Assembly: GCF_030733745.1 (NCBI RefSeq)
Contig: NZ_JASHIK010000006.1
Coordinates: 162,964 to 226,963 of the forward strand
Direction of reading: 5' to 3'
Source of the DNA: Stappia sp. MMSF_3263
Lineage (GTDB): Bacteria; Pseudomonadota; Alphaproteobacteria; Rhizobiales; Stappiaceae
Length of the DNA: 64,000 bases
Shown here: one piece after another, positions 1 through 8,715 of the stretch
Numbering within the stretch: the stretch's first letter is position 1
How the letters are laid out: each line of letters begins with the position of its first letter
Position numbers and translations under genes: made by a program
The notes under the pieces: model-generated
Told to the model about the DNA's origin: nothing
Database searches by the model: none
What the model saw: the letters and a program-made list of their open reading frames with translations, nothing else

Positions 1-600
1 GCGGGACGTGGTGCGGGCAGGCGCGGCACGCGTCAACACGGGTCCCGCCGCGGGGGTTGCCGGCCGAGACCGAACGGGCTTAGGGGATCACGGAAGAGGA
101 GGGGCAGGTTTTTCGGGAAAGCTTTCTCGGAGACATGGTGCGGAAACATCATTCCCGCTCGCAGGATTTCACGGGCAACCCCGGCCACCCCACTGGCAAT
201 TGCGGCTATGGTTCACTTCTTGACCAGCCACAAACGCCATGACTTTCCGCTGGCAGGAGAGACCGCGAGAACGGTTTCGGGCTTGGACATCTGGCACCGC
301 TCCCTTTGCGGAAACAGTCGGCAAGCGGTTCGCGGTTCGCGGTTCGCGGGCATGCGTGAAGTGCCGATCCGGTGCCGGGGCAGTACCCACCAACCCGTTC
401 CAGCGCGCGACACCCGCGGGTCACCCGCAGCGATTTTCGCCTCAGCGAATTCCACAGCCAGCCCGCGACCAGCAGAACAAGGCGCAGGGGCACATACCGG
501 TCGTCGCTCGAATAGGACCGGGAAGTGCCGAGGTCTTGGCGCAAACCCCGGGGTCTCTTGCAAGACGGCAGTCACCTCGACAGGCTTCGCTTGCGCCCTT
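1..600. other. No recognisable gene (element interior)
   Basis: I see no convincing gene in this stretch. The open frames on both strands are short, lack recognisable domains and read like GC-rich shadow translation. The only local structure is a run of GGTTCGC-like units near 328-348. The region lies inside the mobile element, because no tRNA or attachment-site copy matching the one at 24670-24714 is present here. It may be the decayed end of a gene whose body lies left of the window. Confidence 0.5.
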
Positions 601-1017
601 TCACCGCGACAGCACATCCTCGCCTAGCGCGCTGAGATTGATCATCGCAGCGACAGCCACGATCAACCCGCAAATGCCGCAGAGGAGGTTGAGCACGATC
701 GCGGAGTCGAGGGCGTATTTCACGAGCCCGTGGGCCAGCGCATAGCCCGCGACCGCCGCCGGCGCGGCGAACATCGCCAGCGCCGCGAGGCGCAGAAACG
801 GGTGCCTGGCAAAGCCCAGGACCGCGATCACCAGACCAACGGAGAGTGCAGCGCTACCAAGTGCGGCGAGCGCCGACAGGCTAAATCCCGCGCCAGCAGA
901 GTGAACATGCTGGAACGCCGCGATCCCGAACATGACCGGCAGCGCGTAGACCGCGAAGTTGAAAGCGAGCACGCAGAGTGCGACGGAAAGAGAGATGGCG
1001 AGCAGAATGAGCGTCAT
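601..1017 (-). CDS. Small multi-pass membrane protein, unknown function
   Basis: A 138-residue protein that is almost entirely hydrophobic, with about four predicted membrane segments: roughly residues 1-25, 35-60, 65-95 and 105-128. It ends in a short polar tail. I chose the internal ATG that starts MTLILLAISL because translation there begins directly with the first membrane helix; an upstream ATG would add 12 polar residues. I do not recognise a family. It lies at the downstream end of the element's minus-strand gene train, about 160 bases beyond the DUF2493 gene, and could be a conjugation or exclusion accessory protein. That is only inference from location. Confidence 0.55.
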   Translation of the reverse strand: MTLILLAISLSVALCVLAFNFAVYALPVMFGIAAFQHVHSAGAGFSLSALAALGSAALSVGLVIAVLGFARHPFLRLAALAMFAAPAAVAGYALAHGLVKYALDSAIVLNLLCGICGLIVAVAAMINLSALGEDVLSR

Positions 1018-1175
1018 GACAGCCTCCGGCGTCGGTGATTTTTGAGGGATCACGACAGGCTGCCGATGGATACGCTCCGCCTGCGACTATGCTGCTTCGC
1101 CGGTTCTGCAAGTCTGGTCAGTTGACTCCAGGACGACGTCCGGGGTCAAGGGTGTCGGAAACGAAAAGGGGGCGC

Positions 1176-2111
1176 TCAGGCGCCACCCTCGTATTTCAGG
1201 ACAGGGATGCCGAGCTTGCGGGCCTTGTCGGCGAGGTTTTCCTGAATGCCCGTTCCGGGAAAGACCAGAACCCCGATCGGGAGCGCGTCCAGCATCGCGT
1301 CGTTGCGCTTGAAGGGTGCTGCTTTGGCGTGTTTGGCCCAGTCGGGCCGGAACGCCACTTGGGGCACCTTGCGATGGTCCGCCCATTTCGCGGCAATCAG
1401 TTCAGTTCCCTTTGGCGAGCCGCCATGCAGCAGCACCATGTCCGGATGCTTGGCATGGACCTGGTCGAGCCTTGACCAGATCAGGCGGTGGTCGTTGAAG
1501 TCGACCCCGCCGGTAATGGCGACCTTCGGTCCTTGCGGTAGTAGCATCTCGGCCGCGGCCCGGCGTTTCGCGGCCAGGAAATCCCGGCTGTCGATCATCG
1601 CCGAAGTGAGGTTCCGGTGGCTGACCCGCGATCCGTTGCGGGGTTGCCAGGGTTTGCCCTGGTGGCGCTCGAAGCCTTCGACAGCGAGGTCCCGGAAGAG
1701 CTCCAGCGCGTTCCTGCGCTCGATCAGGCTCTGCCCTTCGGCCGTCAGGCGCTCCAGCTCGACGGACTTCACCTCCGAGCCATCCTGTTCCCGCTGCAGC
1801 CGGCGCTGCGCCTGCTCATTGTCGTCAAGCTCCCGCTCGGTGCGCGTCGTGGCACGGTGGAAGAGATTGACCGTGCCCCAGAGCAGTTCGTCGAGTTCGG
1901 GTTCGAGGCGCGTGTCGCCGAGTGTCGCGATCAGCGCGTCGAAGATATCGGTGACGGCGCTGGAAATCATGCTGTCCTCCGGGAGCGGCCTCGGATCGGG
2001 TTCGTCCTCGAACGGACGCCAGCCGTAGAGCTGGAGTTCGGTGAGGACGTGACCGGTCTGGGAGGAGTTGTGGACCGACTCATTGGCTGCCGTATCGTTT
2101 GAAAAGGTCAT
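1176..2111 (-). CDS. DUF2493 (SLOG/YpsA-like) family protein
   Basis: A 311-residue protein. The N-terminal two thirds is an acidic, largely helical region with a charged stretch around residues 115-150. The C-terminal ~110 residues form the DUF2493 fold: a first strand reading VAITGGVDFNDHR, then LLHGGSPKG, a RNDAMLD segment and VLVFPGTG. These glycine-rich turns are typical of the SLOG superfamily, which is thought to bind nucleotide-like ligands. The start beginning MTFSNDTAANES was preferred over an upstream in-frame ATG, because relatives I remember from rhizobial plasmids begin M-T-x-x-N-D-T-A-A and the upstream 37 codons look like leader sequence. Such proteins travel with the primase, helicase and ParB genes found next to it. 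Molecular function is unknown. Confidence 0.85.
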   Translation of the reverse strand: MTFSNDTAANESVHNSSQTGHVLTELQLYGWRPFEDEPDPRPLPEDSMISSAVTDIFDALIATLGDTRLEPELDELLWGTVNLFHRATTRTERELDDNEQAQRRLQREQDGSEVKSVELERLTAEGQSLIERRNALELFRDLAVEGFERHQGKPWQPRNGSRVSHRNLTSAMIDSRDFLAAKRRAAAEMLLPQGPKVAITGGVDFNDHRLIWSRLDQVHAKHPDMVLLHGGSPKGTELIAAKWADHRKVPQVAFRPDWAKHAKAAPFKRNDAMLDALPIGVLVFPGTGIQENLADKARKLGIPVLKYEGGA

Positions 2112-2224
2112 TTCGGGGTTCCTCGTCGGGGGAGCCGCGCCCATCGCGGCCTTCGTGGCAGCGACCAGCCCAGGGGCGGGAAGGCCGAGCAGCCCGAGCA
2201 AGTCGAGGGCCTTGATGGCCAAGC

Positions 2225-2284
2225 CCGGCTATTTTGTCTCGCGATGCAAAGAGCCTCCCTGGAGGCGCGGCGGAAAATAGCCGG
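2225..2284. repeat. Nested inverted repeat upstream of the DUF2493 gene
   Basis: A perfect 11-bp inverted repeat, CCGGCTATTTT at 2225-2235 and AAAATAGCCGG at 2274-2284, encloses a second small inverted repeat (GCCTCC/GGAGGC, about 2252-2265). As RNA on the minus strand it would form a two-tier hairpin about 115 bases before the DUF2493 start codon. It could be a leader structure or a tiny palindromic insertion. It does not resemble the GACGGG leader hairpins of the other element genes. Confidence 0.6.
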
Positions 2285-2429
2285 AGCGCGGCCATTGCCC
2301 GGCCTTCCCGTTTGTGGGCCGCCTGCCCTCTCAAGAAGGCCGTGGGCGGCGACTTTCGCGACATGGGGAAGACCCGGATATGACAGGAGGAAGGCAACCG
2401 GCTTGTCACAGTCCTGACCTGCCGCTCCC

Positions 2430-3464
2430 TCACGCCGCCAGAAAGCGTGCTACGTCCTCGGGATGGAGCTGAAGCCGCAGCAGCTCCCGGAGGACCTGAA
2501 TGCCATCGCGCCTCAGATCGTCATTGAAGTCGCCAAGCCGTGGCGTCAGCCCCAGTGCCTCGATTCCGGCCTCGGCGGCTCTGGCCAAAAGAACCTTTCG
2601 CGCGCCCTCGCCCGCCGGATCGCGGTCACACAGGACATAGAGCCGCCGGAGCCCCTTCGGGAACAGGATGCCGGCAAGATGGGCCGCCGAGAGTGCCGCC
2701 AGGTCGGGCAGTCCGGGAAGCACCGAGCGAACCGAGAGCACCGTCTCGATCCCCTCGCCGGCGGCGAGCACGTCCTGCGCCACCCCGAACCGCACCCCGT
2801 GACCGAGCAGGTCTCCCATCGCCCGCCTTGGCGTCTCGACATCCGCCTTGGCCGAGCCGTCCGCGGCGAGCCAGGTGCGATGCGCGCCGGTCTGACGCCC
2901 GGCGAGATCGGTGACGGCGGCGACCATCGCCGGGAGTTGCCGGGTCGCGCCGCCGCCCTCCGGCCGGTAGTAGCAGGCCGGATGGAAGCGCAGGTTGGCG
3001 GTTTCGTGCAAAGCCGTAATGCCGCGACTACGGAGATACGTTTCCACGAGTGTTCCGGTGAACGGCTGCGACATAGCAAAGAGCCGCCGTGCGGCCGCGG
3101 CAGAACCGGACGGGACCGGCGTCAGCTGCCGGGACTGCTTCTCCAGCTCAGGGCGCGGCAGGCTCAAAAACCGGCGCGCCTCCCCGGCGACATCGCGAAA
3201 GTCGGAGAACCCGCAGCTTTCACGGATGACATCGAGGAGATCGCCATGTTCGCCCGTCGCGGCATCCGTCCACTTTCCAGCAGCACCCTTGCCACGATCC
3301 GACCCCGTGAGCCGGACGAACATCGACCGGCCCGGTGTGCCATACACATCCCCCACCAGCCAGTAGCGGCCGGATTTTTGTCCGGCCGGCAGGTAATGAC
3401 GGCAGACTGCCTCGGCTTCTCTTGCAAGGCGCGCCGCAAGCTCGGAGGCGTCAGCCCGGGACAT
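2430..3464 (-). CDS. Toprim-domain primase-like protein
   Basis: A 344-residue protein. The N-terminal half (about residues 15-105) resembles the DUF7146 region that precedes Toprim domains in plasmid and phage primases. The Toprim core is at about 230-330: the catalytic Glu sits in GEGIET (236-241) and the DxD pair in LCDRDPAG (D280, D282), followed by GDFNDD. These acidic residues bind the metal ions used for nucleotide transfer. Its ATG overlaps the stop of the upstream methylase-helicase gene (TGATG), so the two are translationally coupled. No N-terminal zinc-finger cysteine set or helicase domain is visible. It probably works with the neighbouring helicase in element replication or conjugative strand conversion. 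Confidence 0.85.
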   Translation of the reverse strand: MSRADASELAARLAREAEAVCRHYLPAGQKSGRYWLVGDVYGTPGRSMFVRLTGSDRGKGAAGKWTDAATGEHGDLLDVIRESCGFSDFRDVAGEARRFLSLPRPELEKQSRQLTPVPSGSAAAARRLFAMSQPFTGTLVETYLRSRGITALHETANLRFHPACYYRPEGGGATRQLPAMVAAVTDLAGRQTGAHRTWLAADGSAKADVETPRRAMGDLLGHGVRFGVAQDVLAAGEGIETVLSVRSVLPGLPDLAALSAAHLAGILFPKGLRRLYVLCDRDPAGEGARKVLLARAAEAGIEALGLTPRLGDFNDDLRRDGIQVLRELLRLQLHPEDVARFLAA

Positions 3465-6400
3465 CAGGCCGCCCCGCGATCCGAGACGCGCTCGATCGGC
3501 CAGGTCTCGATCAGCCTGCCGAGCACTTTCACGCCGCGCTCGTCGGCGGGCACGAAGAAGCGCAGCTTCCAGGAGATGATCTCCGAGAAGAGCCCGTAAG
3601 ACTTGAGCCGTTCGCGCATGCCTTCCGTAAAGCCGGAGAACTCGATCCGGTTCGCTCCCATGACGCGGACTCGGCGGAGCTGCAGCCCTTCGGCCAGACC
3701 CAGGATCGTCTGACCGGCGATCAGTGCGGCATGGGCTTCATCGGGAGACAGCGTCACCGACCCGGTAGCAGCTGCATTGGCCGCCCAGGCGGGCGAGACA
3801 CGGCGGCCGATGATGCGCTCGCCCTCGTCGGTCTGCAGCCGATAGACCCGTGTCGACTCATTTGGCAGACGCTTCCAGACCGGCAGGAGCAGACCGCTGA
3901 CCATGTGCAGCGTGGTCTCGGTGAATTCCGGAACCTCCGACAGTTCATGGCTCCAGGCTGACGCGAAGGTGTCCCGGTCCACCTCGCGCCAATAGCTGCC
4001 GGTCAGCGCCTGGAAAGAGAGGTGGCTGCGCTCCATCGGCCGGACCAGCCGGACACGGCGCTCGATCTCACCATCGTCGAGCATCATGGACGGCGCCGGC
4101 ACCTGAACGGCCGCCCGCCCTGACTTGCCGTTGACGAGCAGCCTGGCACCGGGCTCCGCGCCCGCGCGGGCAAACGCTTCGTCGAGCGGCATCGGCTGGT
4201 TGCGGCGCTTCTCGGCGATGGTGAGAAGCCGGGTCTCCGCGCCGGTCGCCGGATGGGTATGGATCGTCCGGCGATCGGTGACCACAAAGCTCTCGGCCGT
4301 CAGTGTCTCCAACCCGAGATCATAAGTGCCGCTGGCGATCGCCCCCTCGATCCTGGCATCGAGCAATTGCTCGAAGGCGGCAAAGAGGATGCCTTGAAGC
4401 TCGATCGTCAGCGCCAGCAGTCGGTTGAGGAAGGTGGTGATCGGCGGCAGATCATCCCTGATGCCGGACGCATCCGTCAGCTTCAGGCCGGTGGCGGTCT
4501 CGAACCGCTCAAGCGGGCAGCCCTCGACCTTGCCGCGCACGATCATTAGATAGAGCTGGCGCAGCGCATCGCGGGCATAGAAGCTTTCGAGATTGTCCTC
4601 AGGGCGGAACAGCCCCTGCCCGCCGGTCTGGCGCTGGCCGCGGGTGATGGCGCCGAGCGTGTCGAGCCGGCGGGCGATGGTCGAAAGGAACCGCTTTTCC
4701 GCCTTCACATCCGTGGAGACGGGCCGGAAGAGCGGCGGCTGCGCCTGATTGGTGCGGTTTGTCCGCCCGAGCCCCTGGATTGCCGCATCGGCCTTCCAGC
4801 CGGGCTCGAGCAGGTAATGGACCCGGAGCCGCTGGTTCTTTGCCGAGAGATCCGCATGATAGCTGCGCCCGGTGCCGCCCGCGTCCGAGAAGACGAGAAT
4901 GCGCTTGAGGTCATCCATGAAGGCGGACGTCTCAGCAAGGTTGGCCGAGGCTGCGCGGCTTTCGACGGCGAGACAATCGCCCTTCCGCACGATGCGCCGT
5001 GAACGGCCCGTCACCTCGGCAACCGTATCGGTGCCAAAGCGCTGGATGACCTGATCCAGGGCACCGGGAACCGGCGGCAGCGCGGCGAGCCGCTCGATCA
5101 ACTCGTCCCGCCGGGCAACCGCCTCGCGGCATTCCACCGGTTGACCGTCCCGAGTAACCGGGCGCGAGGAAAGATTGCCCTCGCTGTCGGTGAAGGGCTC
5201 ATAGAGCTGCACCGGGAAGGAATGGGCGAGATAGTCGAGAACATATTCGCGCGGGGTGATGTCCACCCGGACGTCGTTCCACTCCTCGGTGGGGATTTCG
5301 GAGAGCCGCCGCTCCATCAGCGCCTCGCCCGTGGAAACGATCTGGATGACGGCAGCATGGCCAGCCTCCAGATCGCCTTCGATCGAACGCATCAGCGTGG
5401 GCGTCTTCATTGAGGTCAGGAGATGGCCGAAGAAGCGTTGCTTGGCGCTCTCGAAGGCGGAGCGGGCAGCGGATTTGGCCTGCCGATTGAGCGTGGCTCC
5501 ACCTCCCGCTGGATTGCCTGTGATGTTGGCGGCCTCCATCGCCGCGTCGAGATGGTTGTGAATAACGGCGAAGGCACCGGCATAGGCATCATAAATGCGG
5601 CGCTGCTCGGCAGTGAGCTCATGTTCGACCAGCTCGTATTCGACGCCGTCATAAGAGAGTGAGCGGGCGGTGTAGAGCCCGAGCGACCTCAGATCGCGGG
5701 CCAGCACCTCCATCGCCGCGACGCCGCCCTCCTCGATCGCCTCGACGAACTCGGCCCTTGTCGTGAACGGGAAATCTTCGCCGCCCCAAAGGCCGAGCCG
5801 CTGCGCATAGGCAAGATTGTGGACATTGGTGGCGCCGGTCGCCGACACATAGACGAAGCGAGCATCGGGTAGCGCGTGCTGCAGGCGTAGTCCCGCGCGG
5901 CCCTGCTGCGACGGCGCGACATCCCCGCGCTCGCCCTTGCCGCCACCGGCGTTCTGCATGGCATGGCTTTCGTCGAAAATGATCACTCCATCGAAGTCCT
6001 TCTCGGCCTCGGCGCCGGGACCGGACTGCAACCATTCGACGATCTGCTTCACCCTGGAAACCTTGTTGCCGCGATCGTCGGAGCGCAGCGTGGCGTAGGT
6101 GGTAAAAAGGATGCCTTCGCTGAGCGCGATCGGCCTACCTTGCGGAAAGCGCGACAGCGGCGTGACGAGCAGCCGCTCCATGCCGAGCGCTGCCCAGTCG
6201 CGCTGCGCGTCCTCGATCAGCTTGTCGGATTTTGAGATCCAGACGGCCTTGCGTCGGCCGCGCAGCCAGTTGTCGAGGATGATCGCGGCCGACTGGCGGC
6301 CCTTGCCCGCGCCGGTGCCGTCGCCGAGCATGAAGCCCCGGCGGAAGCGGAAAGCGCCGGCAACCCCTTCGGGCGCTGCCTGGACGAGATCGAAGGTCTC

Positions 6401-7816
6401 GTCGACGGTCCAGCTGCCTGCGAGATGGCCGGAATGAGCCTCGCCCGCGTAGATCACCGTTTCGAGCTGCGCGTCCGACAGCAGTCCATCGGTGACGACA
6501 TTCGCCGGCAGCATCGGCCGGTAATCTGGCTTCGGCGGGGCGACGGAGGCCATCGCCGCCGACTGCACCAGTTTCGTGGGATGAGCCTGAGATCCGGGAA
6601 TACGGATCGACTGCAGTCTGTAAGCCTCGTAAATCGCATCGGTGAGCCCGGCACCATCGGGCGACGTCCAGTCGACGGTCTCATAGGTTAACTCGACGCC
6701 CTCGGGGTCGGGCATATCAGATCCCGCCGGGCGAGATTTTGCCGAGCGCTCAGGAACACCTCGCACCGTTCGGCCTGCAGCGGGGACCGATGACCGCGGA
6801 ACCTCGGGGAGCGAAACCGGCGGCCGCGGTGGAACCTGGCGCTCGAGCCAGCTAAGCAGCGTGGCGATATCCGGCGCCATGCCTGGCGAGGCCGGGAACA
6901 GGGCTGGATTCTTAGCAGGCACCTTGTCGATGACTGTGAGCCGGGTTGGGAACGTCGTTCCGTGCTTCGCATATGCCGATCCGGCGATCGCGGCGGAGAA
7001 CACGACAGAGCCGCGCTCCTGCAGGCGTGCAAAGGCATCACGCCAGGCCGGCAGCTCCGGACCGACATTTGCCCCGGTGATTGTCACCAAGCGCCCGCCC
7101 TGTGCAAGACGGCTCAGCGCCGATGCGATGTGCCGGAAGCCTGCATCGGCGACCCGGCCGGAAACGTTCGCGAGCGCCGTGAAGGGCGGGTTCATGATGA
7201 CGACGGAAGGCACCAGCGCCGGATCGAGATGATCGTCGATCTGGGCGGCGTCGAAGCGGGTGACGGAAACGGCAGGAAAGAGGAAGCAGAGCACATCGGC
7301 GCGGGCTTCCGCAAGCTCGTTGAGGATCAGCGATCCTCCGGCGGTTTCGGCCAATACTGCCATCAGGCCGGTGCCGGCCGACGGCTCCAGCACAAGGTCG
7401 GCGGCGGAAACACAAGCCGCCGTCAGCGCGGCAAGGCCAAGGGGAACAGGCGTGCTGAACTGTTGGAGCGCCTGGCTTTTCTCGGACCGGCGCGTCTGCG
7501 TCGGCAGCAGCGCCATGATCTTATCGAGCACGGAAAGCCGTGCTTCCGGGGTTGCTACTTTACGGAAAACCGCCTTTCCGTATTTGCGCAGGAACAGAAC
7601 CGTCGCTACCTCGCAGGCGTCATAGGCGCTCTTCCAGTCCCAGGCGCCCGACGCATCGGACGCCCCAAAGGCAGTTTCCATTGCGGCGCGCAGCAGGGTA
7701 GCGTCAACACGCTGGCCTTGTTCGAGATGCTCAAGAAGATCATGGGCGGCGGCCAGGATGGTGGGCGCAGGAGCGATCGGCGTGACCGGGACGGTCACGG
7801 GTGCGGTCATGTTCAT
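3464..7816 (-). CDS. Methylase plus strawberry-notch-type helicase fusion
   Basis: A 1450-residue protein with two enzymatic halves. Residues ~115-300 are a class I methyltransferase: the SAM motif is EPSAGTG (144-150) and the amino-methylase catalytic tetrapeptide is NPPF (209-212). After a Pro/Arg-rich linker, residues ~430-1100 form an SF2 helicase of the Sno (strawberry notch) family. Its Walker A variant is GDGTGAGKGR (498-507), the Walker B box is DESH (615-618), and the family signature GLGRTNRTNQ lies in the C-terminal helicase domain. The C-terminal ~300 residues show no motif I know. Large Sno-like helicases are common on alphaproteobacterial plasmids and ICEs and are suspected of protecting or replicating element DNA. 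It is the first gene of a coupled pair with the Toprim gene and follows a GAGAG/GACGGG-type leader. Confidence 0.9.
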   Translation of the reverse strand: MNMTAPVTVPVTPIAPAPTILAAAHDLLEHLEQGQRVDATLLRAAMETAFGASDASGAWDWKSAYDACEVATVLFLRKYGKAVFRKVATPEARLSVLDKIMALLPTQTRRSEKSQALQQFSTPVPLGLAALTAACVSAADLVLEPSAGTGLMAVLAETAGGSLILNELAEARADVLCFLFPAVSVTRFDAAQIDDHLDPALVPSVVIMNPPFTALANVSGRVADAGFRHIASALSRLAQGGRLVTITGANVGPELPAWRDAFARLQERGSVVFSAAIAGSAYAKHGTTFPTRLTVIDKVPAKNPALFPASPGMAPDIATLLSWLERQVPPRPPVSLPEVPRSSVPAAGRTVRGVPERSAKSRPAGSDMPDPEGVELTYETVDWTSPDGAGLTDAIYEAYRLQSIRIPGSQAHPTKLVQSAAMASVAPPKPDYRPMLPANVVTDGLLSDAQLETVIYAGEAHSGHLAGSWTVDETFDLVQAAPEGVAGAFRFRRGFMLGDGTGAGKGRQSAAIILDNWLRGRRKAVWISKSDKLIEDAQRDWAALGMERLLVTPLSRFPQGRPIALSEGILFTTYATLRSDDRGNKVSRVKQIVEWLQSGPGAEAEKDFDGVIIFDESHAMQNAGGGKGERGDVAPSQQGRAGLRLQHALPDARFVYVSATGATNVHNLAYAQRLGLWGGEDFPFTTRAEFVEAIEEGGVAAMEVLARDLRSLGLYTARSLSYDGVEYELVEHELTAEQRRIYDAYAGAFAVIHNHLDAAMEAANITGNPAGGGATLNRQAKSAARSAFESAKQRFFGHLLTSMKTPTLMRSIEGDLEAGHAAVIQIVSTGEALMERRLSEIPTEEWNDVRVDITPREYVLDYLAHSFPVQLYEPFTDSEGNLSSRPVTRDGQPVECREAVARRDELIERLAALPPVPGALDQVIQRFGTDTVAEVTGRSRRIVRKGDCLAVESRAASANLAETSAFMDDLKRILVFSDAGGTGRSYHADLSAKNQRLRVHYLLEPGWKADAAIQGLGRTNRTNQAQPPLFRPVSTDVKAEKRFLSTIARRLDTLGAITRGQRQTGGQGLFRPEDNLESFYARDALRQLYLMIVRGKVEGCPLERFETATGLKLTDASGIRDDLPPITTFLNRLLALTIELQGILFAAFEQLLDARIEGAIASGTYDLGLETLTAESFVVTDRRTIHTHPATGAETRLLTIAEKRRNQPMPLDEAFARAGAEPGARLLVNGKSGRAAVQVPAPSMMLDDGEIERRVRLVRPMERSHLSFQALTGSYWREVDRDTFASAWSHELSEVPEFTETTLHMVSGLLLPVWKRLPNESTRVYRLQTDEGERIIGRRVSPAWAANAAATGSVTLSPDEAHAALIAGQTILGLAEGLQLRRVRVMGANRIEFSGFTEGMRERLKSYGLFSEIISWKLRFFVPADERGVKVLGRLIETWPIERVSDRGAA

Positions 7817-7824
7817 GAGAGGAG

Positions 7825-7920
7825 ATCCTTGAGAGCAGCATCGGGAAAGCCCGGCCAGCGCTCTCTCGACCGCCCGGGCTCACCCCGTCCCGGCAGGCCT
7901 CTCCCTCTCAGGGCAAAAGA
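7825..7920 (-). promoter_or_regulatory. Structured 5' leader of the methylase-helicase gene (divergent copy)
   Basis: Read on the minus strand, this stretch has the same order of elements as the leaders at 10885-10966 and 12250-12330: a GAGAGGGAGAG block (7899-7909), then GGGACGGGGTGAG, then GC-rich self-complementary sequence (CCCGG...CCGGG) ending shortly before the ATG at 7816. The hairpin itself is diverged. I infer common ancestry with the other leaders; confidence is modest. Confidence 0.45.
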
Positions 7921-8096
7921 AATCGCGTCGCGCAGGAAGGCGGGCGCGACCAGATTGGAGGCGGGTCAAAGGCCGGTTTCGGGAAGCAGGAGGCGAGCCT
8001 GGTTCCTCAAACGCCCACGGCCCCGCCGCGGCGCTATGGACAAGCGGAACGGGGAACCGGGACGCAACGGCCCCGGCCGGCCATGAGGCCTTCGCC

Positions 8097-8261
8097 TCAA
8101 GAGAAGGGATCGATCTCGATCATCACAGCCACCTCGTCGCCGTCGATTTCGTCGGCGGTCACGGCACCGAAGGACCCGTCACCGGCCTGGAATACGACGA
8201 TGGAAACCATCAGCGTGGCGGCGAGGCTGGCGGCGTATGCGGTGGCGTCATGAAGGGTCAT
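8097..8261 (-). CDS. 54-residue conserved-looking small protein
   Basis: A short ORF beginning MTLHDATAYAASLAATL and ending in an acidic stretch (DEIDGDEVAVMIEIDPFS). The central segment, about residues 12-28, is hydrophobic. I chose this ATG because it is preceded by GGAACCGGAACA, a plausible ribosome site, and the longer in-frame start adds only Pro/Gly/Arg-rich leader-like codons. It sits between the methylase-helicase and ParB-like genes, on the same strand. No function can be assigned. It could be a small regulator or a partner of a neighbour. Confidence 0.5.
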   Translation of the reverse strand: MTLHDATAYAASLAATLMVSIVVFQAGDGSFGAVTADEIDGDEVAVMIEIDPFS

Positions 8262-8675
8262 TGTTCCGGTTCCTGTCTTGGGAGGCGGGGAACCATCCCC
8301 CGCGCGACAGGCGCCCGAAGTGTCTGATCGAGGATGGCAATCACCGCGCGCGTTCGGGCCCGCCCCGGCACCGCGCGGCGGCACGCTTTGCGTAAGCCGA
8401 CCCCATGCGGGTTGAATGACAACGCCACGTTCAGGCCAAGGTCAGCGAATGGAAGCGGGGGAAGGTTTTCCGTATCTGTCAGAAGCCGGCAAGGCGTAAA
8501 TGCGTTTGCACGGCCACCTCTGTCCTCTGCCAGCCGATCAAGTGGGAATGCAACAATGGGCAGGAGTGAAGACATGAGTCAGGCAACCCAGCCATCTCCA
8601 ATGGAGCACAATGGACCTGATGGGGCTCGGTTCGCTTATCGGTCCGGTAATTGCTGCCCGAACAAGGCCACCATG
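8262..8675. other. Intergenic stretch with lower GC, no confident gene
   Basis: About 410 bases between the 54-residue ORF and the ParB terminator. A 105-codon minus-strand frame starting at 8575 is open through most of it, but its codon third positions are much less GC-biased than those of the neighbouring genes. It has no good ribosome site and matches nothing I recognise, so I do not call it. A small hairpin (CGGGG...CCCCG, about 8286-8305) lies close upstream of the 54-residue ORF. Confidence 0.4.
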
Positions 8676-8705
8676 AAAAAACCCCGGAGCCTTGCAGCTC
8701 CGGGG
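8676..8705 (-). terminator. Rho-independent terminator of the ParB-like gene
   Basis: On the minus strand a GC-rich stem (CCCCGGAGCT / AGGCTCCGGGG, short loop) is followed by a run of T (AAAAAA on the plus strand at 8676-8681). It begins about 10 bases after the ParB-like stop codon. Confidence 0.85.
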
Positions 8706-8715
8706 CGGGATCGCA

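Noticed and set aside
328..348. Tandem GGTTCGC units as a possible CRISPR or iteron array
   Set aside because: Only three short units with no spacers; no cas genes or replication protein nearby.
8258..8575. 105-codon minus-strand ORF upstream of the 54-residue gene
   Set aside because: No ribosome site, third-position GC too low for this genome and no similarity recalled.
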